DNA from: DASRZM01 sp035686365
GTDB lineage: Bacteria > Pseudomonadota > Gammaproteobacteria > Xanthomonadales > Xanthomonadaceae
Reading direction: 5' to 3'
Assembly (NCBI GenBank): GCA_035686365.1
Contig: DASRZM010000087.1
Coordinates: 24,504 to 88,503, forward strand
DNA length: 64,000 nt
In this document: one piece after another, positions 60,241 through 64,000 of the stretch
How the letters are laid out: each line of letters starts with the position of its first letter
Numbering within the stretch: the first letter of the stretch is position 1
The notes under the pieces: generated by a model
What the model was told of the DNA's origin: nothing
The model's database searches: none
The model's input: the letters and a program-made list of their open reading frames with translations, nothing else
Program-made: the position numbers and the translations under genes

Positions 60241-60287
60241 AAGGGGACGGGGTAATTGGATTCTTTAATTACCCCCGTCCCCTTTTT
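60241..60287 (+). terminator. Rho-independent terminator of the microprotein gene
   Basis: GGGGACGGGGTAATT pairs with AATTACCCCCGTCCCC (one bulge), followed by TTTTT. It lies 13 bp after the stop. Similar GGGGACGGGGTAATT palindromes occur beside small transposases, so it may also be a mobile-element end. Confidence 0.7.
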
Positions 60288-60347
60288 CGCTTTTTCGTCC
60301 GCTGCAACGCACCCGGCCCGATCACGCGCTGCGCCAACGGCTCCGAT

Positions 60348-60600
60348 GGCGCCGGCTCGTCCCAATGCAGCAGCGCCTGCCCTCCCCCGCTCCGCCACAG
60401 CCCCTCGGAGCTTGGCGTGCGGCGCGAACACGCCGTGATGGCGATGCCGTTGGCGAGGGGGCGATGGAATGAAATTCGCCAGCCTGTCCAGCCGTTCCAG
60501 CGGTGCCAGCTCGAGCTGGAAGGTACCGTCGACGGCGGGTTCGGGCAGCGTGTCGATGAGACGATCGCCATCGCCTGGGCTCGCACAAGCGCCCGGACGC
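60348..60600 (-). pseudogene. IS91-family transposase tail, remnant 2
   Basis: On the minus strand an open stretch encodes FQLELAPLERLDRLANFIP and then SPPRQRHRHHGVFAPHAKLRG, the diagnostic C-terminal region of IS91-type Y2 transposases (LERLAALIPPPR...YHGVFAPN pattern). The upstream portion is frameshifted and no start is present. The 3' 92 bp are duplicated in remnant 1. The remaining sequence to 60911 holds no recognisable gene. Confidence 0.7.
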
Positions 60601-60911
60601 CCAGGACGGACGCGCGCAATGCCGCAGCAGCCGCTCCAGCCCTTACCGGTCGATGCCTTCGATCCGCACCGAGGCGCTCACGACGTTCTTGCGGCGCCAT
60701 CAGTGATCCGCTGGCATCGCCCCCGCTTCGCATCAACACGTCATCGTGATCTCCATGAGCGGCACGGGAACCACGGCTGAATCGTTCATGCGCGTTCATC
60801 AGAACGCGCCAATTACTTCACCCACGTTGCACTCGCCATTGTCTAGTTTGATGCGACCCAAGCGCCGCGTCGAGATTGGGTCCCCTCAAACAAGTTGATT
60901 GGAGAACGTGC

Positions 60912-61394
60912 ATGAACTATCAAAAGCAGACCCATAGCGATGTCAAGAAGGACCATAGCATCGGATCCGGTACGGGTGCGGTTGCAGGTGCGATGACGGG
61001 TGCGGTCGTCGGTTCCGCCGCAGGTCCGGTGGGATCCCTGGTCGGCGCGGTTGCCGGTGGCGTGATCGGTGCCAAAGCGGGCGACTCGATCGCCGAAGCG
61101 GTCAACCCGACCGAGTACAACAGGCACTTCGAGGGCCAGTACAAGAGCGCGCCGTATTACTCGAAGGGCCGCGAGTGGACCGACTACCAGCCGGCCTACC
61201 AGTACGGTTATGACACGTACGGTCAGTACCGCGGTGAGACGTTCGACAACGTCGAGAGCGACCTGGAGCAGAACTGGGACAAGACCCGCGCCAACTCGCG
61301 CCTGGCCTGGAACGAGGCACGCGATGCCGTCCGTGATGGCTGGCACCACATCGAGCGTGCGATGCCGGGCGATGCGGACGGTGATGGCCGCTGA
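60912..61394 (+). CDS. Glycine-zipper domain protein
   Basis: A 160-aa protein with a short polar head (MNYQKQTHSDVKKDHS), a Gly/Ala-rich zipper at about 18-60 (GTGAVAGAMTGAVVGSAAG and GSLVGAVAGGVIGAKAGD) and a charged, Tyr-rich C-terminal domain. Similar glycine-zipper proteins in proteobacteria are linked to envelope or desiccation/osmotic stress; function here is unknown. No signal peptide, so the zipper may insert in the inner membrane. A ribosome site (GGAGAACG) precedes it and a strong terminator follows. Confidence 0.75.
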   Translation: MNYQKQTHSDVKKDHSIGSGTGAVAGAMTGAVVGSAAGPVGSLVGAVAGGVIGAKAGDSIAEAVNPTEYNRHFEGQYKSAPYYSKGREWTDYQPAYQYGYDTYGQYRGETFDNVESDLEQNWDKTRANSRLAWNEARDAVRDGWHHIERAMPGDADGDGR

Positions 61395-61448
61395 GTCTTT
61401 CGAGCGAGCCACAGACTCGCAAGACCGACGCTTCAAGTGAGACACCCC

Positions 61449-61479
61449 AGCGGGGCCGCCAACGCGGCCCCGCTTTTTT
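61449..61479 (+). terminator. Rho-independent terminator after the glycine-zipper gene
   Basis: AGCGGGGCCGC and GCGGCCCCGCT form a perfect 11-bp stem with a CAAC loop, followed by a run of six T. Confidence 0.92.
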
Positions 61480-61601
61480 GAGTGCGAACGGCCGTGAAGT
61501 ACCGAGACGTGGCCACCACCACGGCGAGCACCACCGCGACCGCGCGCGCGTTCTTCCGCCTGCCGGCGCCGCCCGCCTGGACCGGCGGGCGGTGCCCTCG
61601 A

Positions 61602-61937
61602 TCACTGCTGCTGCACGATCAGCCGCGGGGCCGGCGCCGTGGCGCCCTCGTCCAGGGTCACCAGCACGTGGTCGGCGCCGCGGTGGCAGGCGCGGGTCAC
61701 GATCAGCTGGACCTCGTTGCGCAGGGCGTAGGCGCGGCCTGGATTGGCAACATTGAATACGCGGCCGATCTCGAGAAAGCCGGGTACCCGCGGACTGGCA
61801 CAGGCGACGCTGAGGCTGGAACGGGCAAACACCGGGTCGAGTCCGGGGCCGGCGGCGGCCGGTGCAGCCGCGGTCGCGGTGAGCAGAATCAGGGTGCCGA
61901 TCAGGCGGTCGGAACCGAGCAGGCTGCGAGCGTTCAT
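61602..61937 (-). CDS. Small exported protein of unknown function
   Basis: A 111-aa protein with a signal peptide (LIGTLILLTATAAAPAAAG) and an 80-residue mature domain with two Cys (SVACASPR and TRACHRGADH) that could form a disulfide. GGAGAT lies 4-9 nt before the ATG. I do not recognise the family. It is divergent from a CadC-like regulator gene at 62144 across a 206-bp gap, so that regulator may control it. Confidence 0.6.
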   Translation of the reverse strand: MNARSLLGSDRLIGTLILLTATAAAPAAAGPGLDPVFARSSLSVACASPRVPGFLEIGRVFNVANPGRAYALRNEVQLIVTRACHRGADHVLVTLDEGATAPAPRLIVQQQ

Positions 61938-62143
61938 GGGGATCTCCGGTTGGTGGGTCGACACCCGCCATGGGTGCCGATGGCAACCACCTTGCGCCGC
62001 CGCCCGTGGTCGGTCTTGAGGTTGCCGCGAGGCGATCGCGAGACTTCGGCGAGGCCGCGCTTGGGATACGCTTGGGTCTGGCAAGCCACTGTTTTTCATG
62101 CGAAACTGGAGACCTTGCGGAGTTCGGTCGAGGGTGCGTCGGG

Positions 62144-64000
62144 GTGCACGAGGCGGGCGGCCCGGGGGTGCTGCGCTTCGACGCGGTCGAGATTGACCTC
62201 GCCGGACGCCGGCTGCTGCGCGACGGCCACGAACAACCGCTCGAACCCAAGGCCTTCGCCGTGCTGAGCCTGCTGGCGCAGGCGCCCGGACGGGCGTTCT
62301 CGCGCGACGAACTGCTGGATGCGGTTTGGGGCCACCGCCACATCACCCCGGGCACGCTGAACCGGGTCGTCACCCTGCTCCGCCATGCGCTTGGCGAAAC
62401 CGCCGACGAGCCGCGCTACCTGCATACGGTGCATGGCGTCGGCTACCGCTTCGACGCCGCTGTCGAAGCCGTCGCCGCAGCTGCGTCGTCCGCGGTCGCC
62501 CGTGTCGCACCGACCCCGGTGGCCGGCGAGCCGCCGGCCGCGCCCGGCGCCCCGGTACCGGAGCCGATTACAGCCGCGCCGTCCACTCCGGGCGGGACCT
62601 GGCCCACGGTGGACCGTCGGCGCGCCGCACCGTACTGGCTGTACGCGTTCGCCCTGCTGCTTCTGGTCGCGCTGCTGGCGTGGGTCGCGCTGCAGCAGCT
62701 GGCGGGCGACCGCGGCGACGATACTGCGACGCAGCCAGCCCACATCGACCCGCCCGAGGCACGCGCACCGCCCGTGCTGGCCGTGCTGCCGCTGCGAGCG
62801 ATGGCCGCTTCGGGACGCGGCGCCGAATTCGCCGACGGCTTGTCGGAGGAGCTGCTCAACCTGCTCGCGCGAATCGACGGCCTGCGGGTGATCTCGCGAA
62901 CCTCGTCGTTCCAGTTCCGCGACCCCGCGCAACCGCTGCCGGAGGTCGCGCGCCGGCTCGGCGCCACGCATCTGCTCGAGGGCAGCGTGCGCGAGGACGG
63001 TGGCCGGGTGCGCATCGCGCTGCGGCTGGTGGAAGCGGCTGGCGACCAGGCGCTGTGGTCGGACCGCTACGATCGCGATTTCCGCGACATCTTCGCCATC
63101 CAGGACGAGATCGCGCAGGGCGTTGCCGCCAGCCTGCAGCTCCAGCTTGGCTTGCGGCAAGCCGGTGTCGCCAGCGCCGAGGATGCGCAGCGCTACCGCC
63201 GCTATCTCGCCAGCCGCCGCGGCATCGAGGCACGGCCGGAGGGCTTCGTTCCCTCGCTGCGACGCGCGGTCTCGGAGCTGCGGACGCTGGTCAGTGACCA
63301 TCCGGACTACGCGCGCGGCTGGGGCGCGCTCGCGGCCAGCCAATGGATGCTGGCCGCGTACCCTGGTCCGGATCGCACTACCCTGCAAGACGACAGCGCG
63401 CAGGCGGTGGCGGTGGCGCTGCGGCTGGATCCGGAGCAAGTCGACGCGCTGGGGGTGTTCGCCGGCCAGGCCTGCCGCGAGCAGCGCTGGGCGGAGTGCT
63501 TGGCGACCTCGCGCCAGGTGATCGCGCTGGCGCCGGCCGATGGCCTGTGGCAATCCTGGCACAGCCGCCACCTGGCGACCGTTGGCTACGTGCGCCAGGC
63601 GTTGGCCGAGCAGCAGCGGGCGTTGGAGATCGACCCGCTGTCGCCGATAGCCCATCTCATCCTCGGCCGTCTGCTCGACACCCTGCAGCGCCACGAAGAG
63701 GCCCTGCCGCACCTCGAACGGGTCGGCCCGCCACTGGCCTCCACCGCCTTGTACTTCAATGCGGTCTGGCGCGGCGACCTCGCCGCTGCGCGGCAGACGG
63801 CCCACACTTTGCCCGACGACGTTCCCTGGAAGCGCTCCAACCTGCGCCTGCTCGATGCGCTGGAGGATTCTTCGCGCCTGCCGGCGGCGCTGGCGGCGAT
63901 CGAGGACTTCGAGCGTCGCAGCGCCGAACAGGATCTACAGGACGCCTACGACTTCATGCGCATGCTGCTGCCCGGCCGCGACTACGCGCGCGACATCGCC
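62144..64000 (+). CDS. CadC-like membrane transcriptional regulator with TPR domain (3' end outside window)
   Basis: At least 619 residues, open to the window edge. Residues about 8-105 are an OmpR/CadC-type winged helix (PLEPKAFAVLSLLAQAPGRAFSRDELLDAVWG; VHGVGYRFDA). A Pro/Ala-rich linker leads to one TM helix near 165-187 (WLYAFALLLLVALLAWVAL). The periplasmic part has an adenylate-cyclase-associated TolB-N-like segment (VLAVLPLRAM; DGLSEELLNLLARIDGLRVISRTSS) and TPR repeats. Start GTG 62144 is a guess among close GTG codons; no clear ribosome site. It likely binds DNA directly from the membrane. Confidence 0.8.
   Translation, partial: MHEAGGPGVLRFDAVEIDLAGRRLLRDGHEQPLEPKAFAVLSLLAQAPGRAFSRDELLDAVWGHRHITPGTLNRVVTLLRHALGETADEPRYLHTVHGVGYRFDAAVEAVAAAASSAVARVAPTPVAGEPPAAPGAPVPEPITAAPSTPGGTWPTVDRRRAAPYWLYAFALLLLVALLAWVALQQLAGDRGDDTATQPAHIDPPEARAPPVLAVLPLRAMAASGRGAEFADGLSEELLNLLARIDGLRVISRTSSFQFRDPAQPLPEVARRLGATHLLEGSVREDGGRVRIALRLVEAAGDQALWSDRYDRDFRDIFAIQDEIAQGVAASLQLQLGLRQAGVASAEDAQRYRRYLASRRGIEARPEGFVPSLRRAVSELRTLVSDHPDYARGWGALAASQWMLAAYPGPDRTTLQDDSAQAVAVALRLDPEQVDALGVFAGQACREQRWAECLATSRQVIALAPADGLWQSWHSRHLATVGYVRQALAEQQRALEIDPLSPIAHLILGRLLDTLQRHEEALPHLERVGPPLASTALYFNAVWRGDLAAARQTAHTLPDDVPWKRSNLRLLDALEDSSRLPAALAAIEDFERRSAEQDLQDAYDFMRMLLPGRDYARDIA

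Overview
The window is a high-GC, gene-dense piece of a gammaproteobacterial chromosome. Gene content points to the Lysobacterales (Xanthomonadales) side of the class, possibly near Wenzhouxiangella: a lexA-imuA-imuB-dnaE2 mutagenesis cassette, an ndk-rlmN-pilF-rodZ-yfgM-bamB-der run, a serC-pheA-hisC-aroA run, guaBA and E. coli-type dif recombination arms. The placement is inferred from gene content alone.

Layout. 1-2922 holds a phasin, a patatin lipase, an FFLEELY-type protein and a PHA-system protein. 3032-8411 is a signalling locus of secreted cupredoxin, membrane Ser/Thr kinase, outer-membrane barrel and double FHA protein. 8538-14314 is a tightly overlapped amino-acid operon (serC, a serA-type dehydrogenase, pheA, hisC, aroA), followed by a membrane glycosyltransferase. 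16213-20782 (minus) is a beta-oxidation unit with its TetR regulator and a palindromic operator. 21091-27589 is ndk-rlmN-pilF-rodZ-yfgM-bamB-der, then mobA-moeA-moeB, folD and a TRAP transporter with its TatT lipoprotein. 35886-40084 is guaB-guaA-tadA and orn. 40287-46374 (minus) is the SOS mutagenesis cassette. 46872-52502 holds a dienelactone hydrolase, a dihaem cytochrome c, ppsA/ppsR and a DUF1249 gene. Two tRNA genes, pcm and a P-type ATPase/ferric-reductase-like/cytochrome c operon follow.

At 58287-58314 lies a sequence that matches the E. coli dif site closely. It is flanked by GGGNAGGG motifs that point towards it on both sides, so this is probably the replication terminus. To its right the gene order is looser: a sensor histidine kinase, two decayed IS91-type transposase tails, a 56-aa membrane microprotein, a glycine-zipper protein, a small exported protein and a CadC-like regulator cut by the window edge.

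Much of the non-coding DNA is structured. There are three families of intergenic palindromes: a chain of 5-6 hairpins with compensatory changes between copies, about 110-nt snap-back elements sharing a 23-nt core, and short REP-like hairpins. A 213-bp inverted-repeat element sits inside the imu operon. The last 30 or so codons of guaA contain an AT-rich patch suggestive of a genomic-island attachment scar.
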